In this document: positions 30,073 to 40,375 of the stretch, in pieces
Layout: every line of letters begins with the position of its first letter
Numbering within the stretch: the stretch's first letter is position 1
NCBI RefSeq assembly: GCF_002117105.1
Contig: NZ_CP019343.1
Location: forward strand, 1,054,001-1,118,000
From: Oceanicoccus sagamiensis
GTDB lineage: Bacteria; Pseudomonadota; Gammaproteobacteria; Pseudomonadales; Dasaniaceae
DNA: 64,000 nt
Reading direction: 5' to 3'
Made by a program: the position numbers and the translations under genes
The notes under the pieces: generated by a model
What the model saw: only the letters and a program-made list of their open reading frames with translations
What the model was told of the DNA's origin: nothing
The model's database searches: none

Positions 30073-31044
30073 TTATAAGCTTCCGTTTCTTATTAACCGC
30101 CAGTAATGCTGACCTAATAGCGTAAGATTACAGGCCTTAGAATCCATCGCCGCTAAATACATACAGGAAGCATCCACCGGCATGACTAAACCTATGCCCT
30201 GGAGTTTTTTCAGATGATTAAATATGTCGATATTTTTCTTTATTGCAAAAGGCTTAATCGCAGCAGCAGAGTGTTGAATCTGATTAGACGCCTCAAAGGA
30301 GGGGTCCAATCGGTAAAGCGCCTCGGGCTGCGGAAAGTATTCAACAATTTTTTTCATACTGCATAGTGGCACCTGAGGCTCAATACTACGCAGGGGAGAT
30401 AAGCAGGAGGTATTGGTCATAAAGAGCGGGCGCGGGCTGCGCTCCCCCAAGGCTCTATCGATATAAGCATAAACACTGGCCATAGAAATATCGCCCTTAA
30501 GGTCAGCAGCACCACCTCTCAAGGCATCTAACAGCACAGCCATAAACGCACCACAGTGCTGCTTATCCACCGTTTCTTCGACCCTGCGATTAGCCGCGAG
30601 TAATACAACGCCCTGGCCAATAAATATCCGGGGCGAGCCCGGCAACAACGCCTCTTTATTGCTATAGGGGAACAGGTCAAGAATAACAATTTTATTGGCA
30701 GCTCTGGCTTTACCTGCATGACTGAGCAAGTCACCAATGGATACCCAATCACCGCTTCTTTCGTAATCCGGCGCCAATAAACAGCCACCACTTTCATTAA
30801 CAAAACCGAAGCCAGTATAAAAAAACAGCAAGTCTTCCGCCCTTAGGGAGAAAAAATCACTAATCATAGAGCGGAGCGATAAAGCCGAGTCAAAACCCAC
30901 ATTTATTTGGGTGGAAAAATTGGCTGTACGGTCGCCATTTGTCCCTACAACACTGGCAAAAGAAGAGGCCGCACTCACGCCATAACTGTCTGCTGGCACT
31001 GCACCACCAGACACGACCAAAGCCTTTCTCGTTTTCTTTCTCAC
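30073..31044 (-). CDS. Caspase-fold (C14-like) protein lacking the catalytic dyad
   Basis: This 323-aa protein has the caspase p20 landmarks. KALVVSGGA stands for the first strand. DLLFFYTGFGF stands where FYFSGHG carries the catalytic His. KIVILDLFPYSN stands where ILDCCHSG carries the Cys. Both catalytic residues are replaced (Phe and Phe), so it is a pseudo-enzyme. The C-terminal 60 residues (FNHLKKLQGIGLVMP, CNLTLLGQHYWRLIRNG) look like a winged-helix module that I recall from other bacterial caspase-like proteins. No signal peptide. It might be a sensor or scaffold; function unknown. Confidence 0.65.
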   Translation of the reverse strand: MRKKTRKALVVSGGAVPADSYGVSAASSFASVVGTNGDRTANFSTQINVGFDSALSLRSMISDFFSLRAEDLLFFYTGFGFVNESGGCLLAPDYERSGDWVSIGDLLSHAGKARAANKIVILDLFPYSNKEALLPGSPRIFIGQGVVLLAANRRVEETVDKQHCGAFMAVLLDALRGGAADLKGDISMASVYAYIDRALGERSPRPLFMTNTSCLSPLRSIEPQVPLCSMKKIVEYFPQPEALYRLDPSFEASNQIQHSAAAIKPFAIKKNIDIFNHLKKLQGIGLVMPVDASCMYLAAMDSKACNLTLLGQHYWRLIRNGSL

Positions 31045-31439
31045 TGACGCACCCTAAGCAACCACTGGTCACAAGCATTTACCGCCAGCTAAGTATGCGC
31101 ATTTATTGATCAAAAACCATGGCATAAATGTCAGAAAAATTTATCATTTTTTACAGCGATTTTAGAACCCCATTCAACCGTGGCTAAACAATTACTTTTC
31201 TCTGCTACTTTTTTATCCACTGGCCCACAGTTTTTTTAAACACCTAAACGGCCTGTCAAAAATGCCTAATTATTAAGTCATAAATGCCATGGACCTTGAT
31301 GAAAACGTTATTAATAATAGGTCAATATAGATATAGCAAGGATGTTGCTTTGCAACGCAGTCACTAAGCCATTGCAAAAAAGCAGAGCCGCAATATATCT
31401 ATTCACTGACAATGTATTACTCAGCTGGAAGCTAGACCT
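31045..31439. other. Divergent promoter region, caspase-like and GGDEF/EAL genes
   Basis: There are 395 A+T-rich bases between divergent genes, and no gene or clear operator was found. Confidence 0.4.
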
Positions 31440-33582
31440 ATGGACACAATGATTAATTCCTGTAGCCTGACCCTACTTACCCTATCCTACTTTCTTATAT
31501 TGATCGCCTGCACAACCTTTCTACAATTAACCGAACGTATCAGAGAGCATCGTGGTACACGCTCACTCAGTTGGATGTTATGGGGGGCTTTGCCATTGGC
31601 AGCAGTATTTGGTCGGTTAATTTCTTTGGTTTGTTAGCTTACTGTTTGCCGACCACAATGAATGTTAATAGCCAGGCATTAATAAGTTCCTTCCTGGCCA
31701 GCATGGGGCTTGCTGCATTATGTTTATATGGGGTTAGCCGGCAAAAAAACTCTGCCCAGCATCTGGCTATTGGTCTTGCTTTAGCGACAGCGCTGCTATT
31801 CCTGATATTTAAAGCAGGCACCTTGGCATTAAATCTGGACGAAGAGCAACGCCATCAATACCCATTCCTCAGTGTTTTTATTACCGTCAACCTATCGATA
31901 GTGCTACCGCTAATCGTCACGGCACAATTTCACTCCTTCTTCAGTACCCAACCGTCTGCCAATAAACGGGCTTTCGCCATCTACTCGCTGTGGCCGATGC
32001 TTTTGGCAGCCACGGTCTTTATCTGCCTGCATATGGTTGGCAGCGCGTTTACTCGGCTGTGGGACCACCCCAGCCATAGCCACGCAGCTATTATGGCCTC
32101 GCTGCAAATAGCCTCCATACTCTCGGTTATAGCCATCGCGATTATTGTTTCCACCTGGTTTCTGGCCAAATACGATCAACTCAATATTAAAGCAGCACAA
32201 TTGCTTAAATCACTGAACCGATCAAAACAAGACCTGCAACTAATGATGATGCATGACCCACTAACCCGGCTGCCTAACCGAGCGCTACTGGAAGACCGGC
32301 TTGACAAAATATTAGCCCGGTCCAAACGCTGTAAATCACAATTTGCGGTTATTTCTGTTGATCTTGACCGTTTTAAAACGATTAACAATACGGTTGGCCA
32401 TGCCATTGGCGACGAACTGATCAAGCAAGTTGCTAAACGCCTTCATCAAAGCGTTAGAGCCATGGATACGATTGCTCGTATCGGAGGGGACGAATTTCTA
32501 GTCGCTATCGATGATGGCATCAATCGGGATCAAGTCACCCAAATTGCCGATCGAATGATTAATACCGCCTGCAAAGTCTTTTTTGTCCAGGGCAATGAGA
32601 TTCGTATTTCTTTAAGTATCGGCATCAGCCTTTACCCACAGGATGGTCATACGATTCGGGACCTCATCATTAATGCCGATACTGCTATGTACTTTTCAAA
32701 AAAAATGGGGAGAAATAATTTTCATTTCTTTGATCCCTGTATGAAAACAGTGACTGAACAAAAGAAAAAAATGGAGAAGCGACTGCGTATTGCTCTCGAA
32801 GAGGGATTATTTACTTTAGCCTATCAACCTAAAATCAATATTACTAATAATACGGTCTGCGGTGTTGAAGCCTTGCTACGCTGGGATGATCCGGAGCTGG
32901 GCACCGTCACACCCGATGAATTTATACCGTTATCGGAAGAAATTGGTTTGATATTGCCGCTGGGGCTATGGGTGCTAAATAGTGCCTGTCAGCAAATCAA
33001 GCAATGGCTTGATGAAGGCCTATGTTCACTGCCAGTCGCCGTTAATATTTCTCCCTACCAGCTCAATCAAACCGGCTTCAGTCATCTGGTAGAGCAGGCG
33101 CTGCAACAATCCGGTATTCCCCCCAATACCTCGAACTGGAAATTACCGAAAGTGCCGTGATGCAAAACCCCGACCTGGCCAGGCAAGTGCTTAACCAGCT
33201 CAACGATATGGGGGTACATATCTCGATTGATGACTTTGGCACCGGCTACTCCAACCTGTCACAACTGAAGGGCTTCCCTATCGATCGCTTAAAAATAGAC
33301 CGATCATTTACCTCCGGTATCACCGACAACAAACAAGACGCTGCGATTGTTAAAGCGATTATCGCACTGGCCCATAGCTTAAACCTTGAGGTTATCGCCG
33401 AAGGTGTCGAAACCCCTGAGCAACTGGACTATATCCGCGAGCTACGAGCCGAGCAATATCAGGGCTACCTGTGCAGCAAACCTTTATCCCTCAGTGAATT
33501 TCGTGCTTTTATTGCTACCCATCCCACAGCCATCGATCCCCATAATCGCTGCCAGCCAGCAATAGCCCATAATTCCCTATAA
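31440..33582 (+). pseudogene. MHYT-type membrane GGDEF-EAL protein, broken by two apparent frameshifts
   Basis: Read together, three frames give one protein of about 713 aa: seven-helix MHYT-like membrane domain (residues about 1-250), GGDEF domain (HDPLTRLPNR, ARIGGDEFLVAI; active-site motif intact) and EAL domain (GVEALLRW, YLELEITES, IDDFGTGYSNLSQLK, EVIAEGVET). It would make and/or cleave c-di-GMP. The breaks are at a G6 run (31582-31587) and a C6 run (33119-33124); adding one base to each restores WGGFAIGSSIWSVNF and IPPQYLELE. The usual MHYT motif His is replaced (SVNFFG). The gene may be intact if these are sequencing errors. Confidence 0.88.
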
Positions 33583-33674
33583 CAGCCCTTTAACCCAGCC
33601 ACCTATGAGTGCATTCTTTTGAATGCACCCGGAGTCGATGGTAAGCTTTGGCTTTGCCCCGACGATGCCCTTTA

Positions 33675-34862
33675 ATGAACAAACAACAAACAACCGATGT
33701 CGTTATCATTGGCGCTGGCGCAGCAGGGCTGATGTGCGCGATTGCTGCTGCTGAAGAAGGCAAACAAGTCCATTTGTTAGACCATGCTAACAAGGCAGGT
33801 AAAAAAATCTTAATCAGTGGCGGTGGCCGCTGCAACTTTACCAATATGTATACCGAGCCCAGCAACTACCTTGGCCATAACCCGCACTTTTGCAAATCTG
33901 CTCTTAATCGCTATACCCCCTGGGACTTTATTGCACAAGTTGATAAAGCCGGCCTGCCCTGGCATGAAAAAAAGCTCGGCCAATTATTTAGCGATAATAA
34001 AAGCCAGGCCATTCTAACCATGTTACTGGAGCGCTGTGATCAACTGGGTGTGACGATAGTACTGGACTTCTCTATCAGCTCCGTGACAAAAACCGGGGAG
34101 ACTTTTTCCATCAGCAACGCAAACGCTGTTTACCAGAGCCCCTCACTGGTCATAGCGACAGGAGCCATGTCTTTTCCAACCATGGGAGCCACCGACTTTG
34201 GCCATCGATTGGCAAAACAGTTTGGCTTAGCCGTCACCCCTACTTACCCAGGTCTGGTGCCATTTACCTTTGACGCTAAGGAAAAAGCACAATTTGATGG
34301 ACTGTCGGGCACCAGTGTCGACGTATTGATTGAAGTTAACAACACGAGCTTTCGAGAGAACATCTTATTTACTCATAAGGGCCTTAGCGGCCCTGCGGTA
34401 TTGCAAATCAGCTCTTACTGGACACCCGGTGATACGGTGACCGTGCGCTGCTTACCCGACACGGATATCGCAGCAGAACTCAAAGACAAGCAACAATCCC
34501 AGCCCAAAAAACATCTTCATAAGCTATTGCAAAGCTATTTACCCTTGAGTGTTATCCAATGCTTTTGTGAAGGTATTGATCTACAAAAACCCCTGCATAA
34601 CTACAAACATACTGAGCTTCAGGCTATTGCGGATTTAATTCAGCACTGGCAATTTATTCCCAGCGGCACCGAAGGCTATAAAAAAGCAGAGGTTACCTGT
34701 GGCGGCGTAAATACCGATGAGATCAGTTCAAAAACCTTTGAAGCTAAAAAAGTGAAGGGGCTATATTTTATTGGCGAAGTATTGGACGTCACCGGCCAAT
34801 TGGGTGGTTTTAACTTTCAGTGGGCCTGGGCCAGCGGCTTTTGCTGTGGCAAAGCACTTTAA
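33675..34862 (+). CDS. BaiN/HI0933-like FAD-dependent oxidoreductase
   Basis: This flavoprotein of about 395 aa has VIIGAGAAGLMCAIAAAEEG at the N-terminus, KKILISGGGRCNFTN (family signature), FTHKGLSGPAVLQISS, VTCGGVNTDEI and GLYFIGEVLDVTGQLGGFNFQWAWASG at the end. The ATG at 33675 (MNKQQTTD) is chosen over an upstream TTG because it directly precedes the Rossmann motif. The physiological substrate is not known to me. Confidence 0.9.
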   Translation: MNKQQTTDVVIIGAGAAGLMCAIAAAEEGKQVHLLDHANKAGKKILISGGGRCNFTNMYTEPSNYLGHNPHFCKSALNRYTPWDFIAQVDKAGLPWHEKKLGQLFSDNKSQAILTMLLERCDQLGVTIVLDFSISSVTKTGETFSISNANAVYQSPSLVIATGAMSFPTMGATDFGHRLAKQFGLAVTPTYPGLVPFTFDAKEKAQFDGLSGTSVDVLIEVNNTSFRENILFTHKGLSGPAVLQISSYWTPGDTVTVRCLPDTDIAAELKDKQQSQPKKHLHKLLQSYLPLSVIQCFCEGIDLQKPLHNYKHTELQAIADLIQHWQFIPSGTEGYKKAEVTCGGVNTDEISSKTFEAKKVKGLYFIGEVLDVTGQLGGFNFQWAWASGFCCGKAL

Positions 34863-34976
34863 TTGCATCCCTGCCATTATTGCGTTCACCCAGTGATTTC
34901 TCCGTTCAGCAGAACCCCTTAAGCGATGTAAAGTCATCTTGAGCAAGAATGGTTGTTTTTCCCAGACACTATTATG

Positions 34977-36914
34977 TTATTGCGGGTTATACCAAATCGG
35001 CGAAGTGACTGCACGCTCTTGCTGAATCATATCTACGTCTGGGTCAATAGCTTCTTGATAACGCACCGCATCAAACGCAACCCAGCGGGGCGTTGGGATT
35101 TCTACCACCCGAGCATAATAAAAGGCGCGCTGTTTAGGGTCGAAATCAGGGTCGGTAAAATGGCCGATAAACTCGGTAGCACCAATGGTATTGGTATAGC
35201 TTGCCGTGGCCAAATCAACGGTATTGCCCACTTTAGTCAACTTACCATCAACCTCTTTACGTTTCTCCGGTTCACTCCAGGCCACGTTATACACTTTTTC
35301 ATAAGTGTCTCCGCTGCTATCAACCCAGCCCTTAATAATTTGCATAGCATCCAGATTGGCATTCACCGGGTCTTTTATTGCGGCAAACAGAAAAGTGGGA
35401 GGCTTATCCGCCGTAGAGGCCTTTAAATCCCCGCCCATCGGAACCCCTTTGGCATAACCGGTTTTAACCAAGCTCTCGGGCCTGGCATCGGCAGCACTAA
35501 AATCATAACCAGCAAACAGGCGAACCGAAATACGCGGGCCACTGGAGGCGTAAACCTCACGTCGTTTCATTCCATCCCAAATCGCGCCGCGTGTATTTGA
35601 TGTGGACCATACTCCAGTTATGCCGGCGGCCAGAATTGTCCAGTCACGGCGGGTGTAGCTGCCTTCTTGCTTGTATACATCATTCCAACGGCCCGGACGT
35701 GGATAGGAATAACCAAATTTACCGTAGAAATTATCTTCCTGCCCCCCCATAGACAAACCGTTATGGGTATCGGTGCCTGAGACCAGTGCGATTTTAAAGG
35801 GGTTGGTACCGAATTCAGCTTCCAGCTTTAGACCGTTTTTTAACGCCTCCCGTGCATACTCTGTACTAATCATACCGGGCTCTTTGGGGATACCGTTTAA
35901 ATTGGCAGTATCCCACACGCCAAAGTTTGCATACTCATCATTGGGTGACAGTGCTGGGTGGGCTTCACCCTGCCCTTTATATTGAAAGACTTCATAGAGC
36001 ACTTCCCAACGAGCTCTATCTTCCACCCACTTTTTAGTCAGGGGCTGGCCGTTATAGCGCTTAAGATCAAACATCTGCCCATTAGACATATTGCCATTGT
36101 GAGGAATTGCCAATACCTTGCCGCCTGTTTTATCTTCCCAATCCGCTAACCACTGCCATAAACTTTCAGGGTCCGAACCACTCACTGCGGGATCAGCACT
36201 TACAAAAGTCGTTAGTGGTGCGTATTGGCGTGTCACATCTGAGTTGCCACGAAAGATTACATTGCGGTGAAGGTTGTTGCCATTCTCGCCATTGGACGTC
36301 CACTCATAGGCGATAAAAGCCGTAAACTTACCGGGCTCATTATATTGCTCCATAATATCGACCGTTTTTTCCCAAGCGGACACCATCCATTTGGGGTCCA
36401 TAAATACCGGGGGAAGTTGATGCGTTGCCTGCGCACTCACCGCTTCCTTTTTGGCCTGCATGGAACTGTCGCCACCCTTGGCCATCATTTCTGACCAGCG
36501 TTTAGCGGTTGGGTCTTGCATAAACTCGGCATTGCCATCAATCAATTCATTAATAGTACCCATACCATCAGAATGGTCGGTTACCGCAACCCAATCCAGG
36601 CCGCGATGCAATTTGACCATTTCACCGGTGCTGTATTTAACGGCTTCACCTTTAGCAAATCGAACTAATTCCTCGGGGGTTAAAGTAGCACTAGCTAAAC
36701 CCGCATCCGCCGACCAGGCACTGTGCATATGCTGATCACCCCAGAACACTTCTTCAGGAAAAGCGGTATCGATCGTTGTCACTTTATTAACAAATGCAAC
36801 GGGAGCTGCGGCTTGATCAGCCGCTGCGGTTGTATCAAGCTCGGCATTTTTTCCACAAGCCGTTAATAATAACGCCATACTGGTATAAACCGTTGCCTGC
36901 AATAACTTGGTCAT
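34977..36914 (-). CDS. DUF3604 family lipoprotein, copy B
   Basis: This 645-aa protein begins with a lipoprotein signal (MTKLLQATVYTSMALLLTAC, lipobox LLTAC), so I start at 36914 rather than at the longer frame. DUF3604 proteins have PHP-like metal motifs: DQHMHSAWSADAG near the N-terminus, WVAVTDHSDG, IPHNGNMSNG and VSGTDTHNG, with His/Asp likely to bind metals. The C-terminal block IPTPRWVAFDAVRYQ ... SPIWYNPQ is shared with the neighbour. It is the third gene of the operon with an outer-membrane channel and a paralogue. The substrate is unknown. Confidence 0.88.
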   Translation of the reverse strand: MTKLLQATVYTSMALLLTACGKNAELDTTAAADQAAAPVAFVNKVTTIDTAFPEEVFWGDQHMHSAWSADAGLASATLTPEELVRFAKGEAVKYSTGEMVKLHRGLDWVAVTDHSDGMGTINELIDGNAEFMQDPTAKRWSEMMAKGGDSSMQAKKEAVSAQATHQLPPVFMDPKWMVSAWEKTVDIMEQYNEPGKFTAFIAYEWTSNGENGNNLHRNVIFRGNSDVTRQYAPLTTFVSADPAVSGSDPESLWQWLADWEDKTGGKVLAIPHNGNMSNGQMFDLKRYNGQPLTKKWVEDRARWEVLYEVFQYKGQGEAHPALSPNDEYANFGVWDTANLNGIPKEPGMISTEYAREALKNGLKLEAEFGTNPFKIALVSGTDTHNGLSMGGQEDNFYGKFGYSYPRPGRWNDVYKQEGSYTRRDWTILAAGITGVWSTSNTRGAIWDGMKRREVYASSGPRISVRLFAGYDFSAADARPESLVKTGYAKGVPMGGDLKASTADKPPTFLFAAIKDPVNANLDAMQIIKGWVDSSGDTYEKVYNVAWSEPEKRKEVDGKLTKVGNTVDLATASYTNTIGATEFIGHFTDPDFDPKQRAFYYARVVEIPTPRWVAFDAVRYQEAIDPDVDMIQQERAVTSPIWYNPQ

Positions 36915-36951
36915 AGCTGCTCCCCTTGTGTTAGACAAGATGCATAATCGA

Positions 36952-38832
36952 TTATTGAGCGGTGTACCAGATAGGTGATGTCCATGCGCGCTCTTGCACA
37001 ATGGCTGGAACATCGTCTAATAAGGGTAGCTTATTGCGCACCGCGTCGTAAGTGGACCAACGCGGTGTAGGAATTTCCAGTACCCGGGCGTAATAGACCG
37101 CATGCTGCTGCGGATCAAAATCGTTATCCGTCCATGAGCCCATTAACATGGACGCGCCAATATCATTGGTATAGGTCGCGGTTTTTAAATCCACCGTATT
37201 ACCGACAGCCGGTAGTTTTCCATCAGCATCCTGTTGTCGTTCACCCGCCCATACCACATTAATAATTTTCTCTTGGGTGTCACCCTTATCATCAGCCCAA
37301 CCTTTGATAATTTGAAGACGGTCAAGATTGCCACTCAGGCTGTCTTTTTCAGCGTAAACCGTAAAAGTGGGTGCTTTGCTTAAAGCAGTCAGGGTACTCC
37401 CCATGGGTACACCTTTGGCATAACCTTCAGTCACCAGTACTTCTGCATCAGCGGGGTTGGCAGGTAAATCGCTACCGGCAAACATCCGCACCCGAATGCG
37501 TGGCCCAGAGGTGCCAAAGGTTTCACGGGCAGCCAGTGCATCCCAAATTTCTGCACGGGTATTTTTGGGTGCCCATACTCCTGTTAAAGCACCTGGGCTG
37601 GATTCTCGCGCTCTAATCCAGCCATCAATATCAGAGGTGCGACGCATATCAACGGTGCCGTCCGTCGGACCATGGCTACCAATATAATTATCCTCATCGA
37701 CATCACCCATACCGCTATTGTGATTATCTGTTCCCCCTACAATGCCAAACTTAAACGGATTGGCGCCCAGTGTTTTTTGGAAATGCGTACCTTTGATAAC
37801 CGCATAACGTACATAGTTGTCTTTGCGTTTTACCCGCTCACTGAAATTGGCCAGAGAATCTGCATTTTCAAAATTGGCAAATTCATCATTGGGCCAGAAC
37901 TGTCGTGTTACTTCTGAGTTGCCCTTGATCTGCATCATTTCAATTAAGGGTTCCATGGACTCGCGGCGTTTGGCGTAGGCAGTATCCAGAGGCTTGCCAC
38001 TATTATCAATCGACTCAAACATTTGCCCTTTGGAACCGTTACTATTGTGGGGGACTGCGAATAAGGTCATGCCCTTGCTGCGCTGAAGATCAATCCAATC
38101 CCACAATTTTTCTTCATCGGATGAGTCTACATTGCTGAAAGGCAACTCCGGCACATTGTTATCACGGAAAATAATATTTCTATGCATATTGCCGCCATTG
38201 GGTGCAGCAGTCCATTCAAAGCCATGCAGCGTCGTAAACTTACCGGGCTGATAATATTTATTAGTCACTTCAAAATTCATCGCCCAGGCACTTTTCGTAG
38301 TGGCTTCACCCGCGTAAAACGGCGGATGCTGGGGGCTGGAAGAGCGGTTATTTTTAACCACATATTTTACAAACCAGGCCCGCTGATCCTCAACTTTATT
38401 AAGGCCACGTAACTCAACCAGAGTGGGATTATCATAACCCGGCGCACCTTCAACTTGCGCCGAATACATTTCGCCAATAAATTCCGCATGATCTGTCACG
38501 GCGGCAAAGTCCAAGGGTCTTTTGAGTTGATGCTTATCACCATGAATATCCATAACTTCGCCACGGGCAAAGCGATAAGCATCATCCGGCGTTCGGCGGT
38601 TACCTCCAATATAGGAATCCAACGAGTAAGAGGTATGCATATGAATTTCGCCAAAATAGGCTTCTTTTAAAGGGTTTTCCGGCACGGCCGCTTCAGCAGC
38701 AGCCACTGTATCAACAGGTTTTTCACTGGCAATCGCTTTTTCGGTGGCTGGCTCGGTGTTTTTAGAACAGGCTACGGATAAAGCAACCAGACTACTCACT
38801 GCACATACTTTTACCACTGTCGCTACTGTCAT
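36952..38832 (-). CDS. DUF3604 family lipoprotein, copy A
   Basis: This 626-aa protein has a lipobox (SLVALSVACSK, Cys about residue 22). Motifs parallel copy B: GEIHMHTSYSLDSY, FAAVTDHAEFIGE, VPHNSNGSKGQMF, VGGTDNHNSG and the end IPTPRWSTYDAV ... SPIWYTAQ. Copy B starts 37 bases downstream, and the outer-membrane gene ends 12 bases upstream, so the three are one operon. Tandem divergent paralogues suggest related substrates acted on at a membrane surface; this is inference. Confidence 0.88.
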   Translation of the reverse strand: MTVATVVKVCAVSSLVALSVACSKNTEPATEKAIASEKPVDTVAAAEAAVPENPLKEAYFGEIHMHTSYSLDSYIGGNRRTPDDAYRFARGEVMDIHGDKHQLKRPLDFAAVTDHAEFIGEMYSAQVEGAPGYDNPTLVELRGLNKVEDQRAWFVKYVVKNNRSSSPQHPPFYAGEATTKSAWAMNFEVTNKYYQPGKFTTLHGFEWTAAPNGGNMHRNIIFRDNNVPELPFSNVDSSDEEKLWDWIDLQRSKGMTLFAVPHNSNGSKGQMFESIDNSGKPLDTAYAKRRESMEPLIEMMQIKGNSEVTRQFWPNDEFANFENADSLANFSERVKRKDNYVRYAVIKGTHFQKTLGANPFKFGIVGGTDNHNSGMGDVDEDNYIGSHGPTDGTVDMRRTSDIDGWIRARESSPGALTGVWAPKNTRAEIWDALAARETFGTSGPRIRVRMFAGSDLPANPADAEVLVTEGYAKGVPMGSTLTALSKAPTFTVYAEKDSLSGNLDRLQIIKGWADDKGDTQEKIINVVWAGERQQDADGKLPAVGNTVDLKTATYTNDIGASMLMGSWTDNDFDPQQHAVYYARVLEIPTPRWSTYDAVRNKLPLLDDVPAIVQERAWTSPIWYTAQ

Positions 38833-38844
38833 GATTTTCTCCTG

Positions 38845-39819
38845 CTAGAAAAACATCTCTGTTTTGAGATATAAAATATCACCCTTTAATCGATTTTTTA
38901 CATCGTGTTCTTTAAGCCAACGAAACTCGGAAATCCATTTACGGCCAAAGGCGTTATCGACATAGGAAAGCACCGGCCCCAGGCCCGTCGTTTTACCTTT
39001 AAAACTGCCAAAAACTGCACCGTCGCCGCTATCCCCTTCAACTTGTTCATAATAATATGCACCAAGGCCTAAGCCGAACGTACCGCCAGCCAATGGAAAG
39101 TGCTGTGCAAAGGTGGCATCCATATGAACTTGAGTGCCGGTTTTATAATCGGTGTCTGAATTTTCTTCATTAAAGTCCACACCGATAAACACCGACGCCT
39201 CTCGACCATTGTCCGGGCTGAAATACATAAAACCGACGGTAGGTTCTATCGTCCAGTAGTTTTTACCGGTATTGGCCAGACGGCCAACTTTATAATCGCC
39301 AGTCGGTGCATATAAACCGATACGGTAGTTAATATTAAAATCAGGGCTTATTTTTTGGTTTAGCATTAAAGGCATTAATACAATATCGCCGAGACCGGTC
39401 TCTGTATCGGACACTTCTCGAGTAAAACTAAAGTTACCGGTTTTATCAACGACAGTACCACTCACTTTGATCCGCATTTGCGGCAGTGTCATCGACATTT
39501 GATAAGTCCAGGTATCGTTGAGTACTCCCCATTCAGGCACCCAAGAAAGCGTTAATGCTGCCACCGTCGCTTCAGCCTCAGCTCCCAAAGTGGGTGAACC
39601 CGCATAAGGGATGGCCAGGTTTTTTCCAGCATCACCGTCGTAACCCACGCCATTTAATCGCACAATAAATGCAGGGACAGGAGAAACGCCATCGGCAAAG
39701 GAGTCCATGGAGCCAGGTTGGTAATGCCCACTGCCGCCTTCTTCAGCATACAGCCCAGCGGGAAAGACGACGCAGAGAGAGGCAATAAAAAGGGGGAAGA
39801 CGGATTGCATTGTTTTCAT
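38845..39819 (-). CDS. Outer-membrane channel, MetA-pathway/SphA-like
   Basis: This 324-aa protein has a signal peptide (ending GLYA, about residue 25) and a beta-barrel of the 'meta-pathway of phenol degradation' transporter family: GSGHYQPGSMDSFADGVSPVPA at the start, ETGLGDIVLMPLML, NYRIGLYAPTGDYKVGRLANTGKNYWTIEP, and a C-terminal Phe. Such proteins are thought to pass hydrophobic compounds. It is the first gene of the operon with the DUF3604 pair. Confidence 0.85.
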   Translation of the reverse strand: MKTMQSVFPLFIASLCVVFPAGLYAEEGGSGHYQPGSMDSFADGVSPVPAFIVRLNGVGYDGDAGKNLAIPYAGSPTLGAEAEATVAALTLSWVPEWGVLNDTWTYQMSMTLPQMRIKVSGTVVDKTGNFSFTREVSDTETGLGDIVLMPLMLNQKISPDFNINYRIGLYAPTGDYKVGRLANTGKNYWTIEPTVGFMYFSPDNGREASVFIGVDFNEENSDTDYKTGTQVHMDATFAQHFPLAGGTFGLGLGAYYYEQVEGDSGDGAVFGSFKGKTTGLGPVLSYVDNAFGRKWISEFRWLKEHDVKNRLKGDILYLKTEMFF

Positions 39820-40375
39820 TGACGCATCCTGACTGTATTTGATTCTTGTTTTTCTTAGTTTTATTGCTTAGCTGTCATGCTAAGCGTTACTTTCAGGCTC
39901 TGATACCAGAGTATTTTTTACGACTGCCGTCACTCTACCCTAAACATTATCCAGGCAGCAATCATTAAACGAGCCACCTTGCACCTTTTACCCCTTCTTA
40001 GCTAAGTATCTCTTATCAGATGTTAGATTTTAATTTGAACAAGCATTTACAAAACCAAACTTTGAATAATTTCTTCAACATGGCATTCAGGACATGGCTA
40101 TTCAGCACATGCCCCATGCACTAACACTCCCACTCAATATCAGCGGTACGGTAAATACGCGATGATTATATGACTCTGCCAATCACTCACTCTGGTACAG
40201 AGACAGACCAATCTCACGGCTTTTATTGCATATTTAATTGAGTGGAAATCAGATCAAAGGGGATATGGCAGCCTTTGCCAGCGTTGATAGATATTCAGAC
40301 CTTCCCGTTCCAGCCTCGCTTTGCTTTCGCCCTTTTTCTCAGGAAGTATTTAGTGACCATCATCAAGCCGGGCTA
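39820..40375. other. Spacer upstream of the outer-membrane channel operon
   Basis: There are 556 bases without a supported gene. A hairpin GCTTAGC / GCTAAGC (39866-39885) lies in the predicted leader of the channel operon. Nothing else stands out. Confidence 0.4.
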
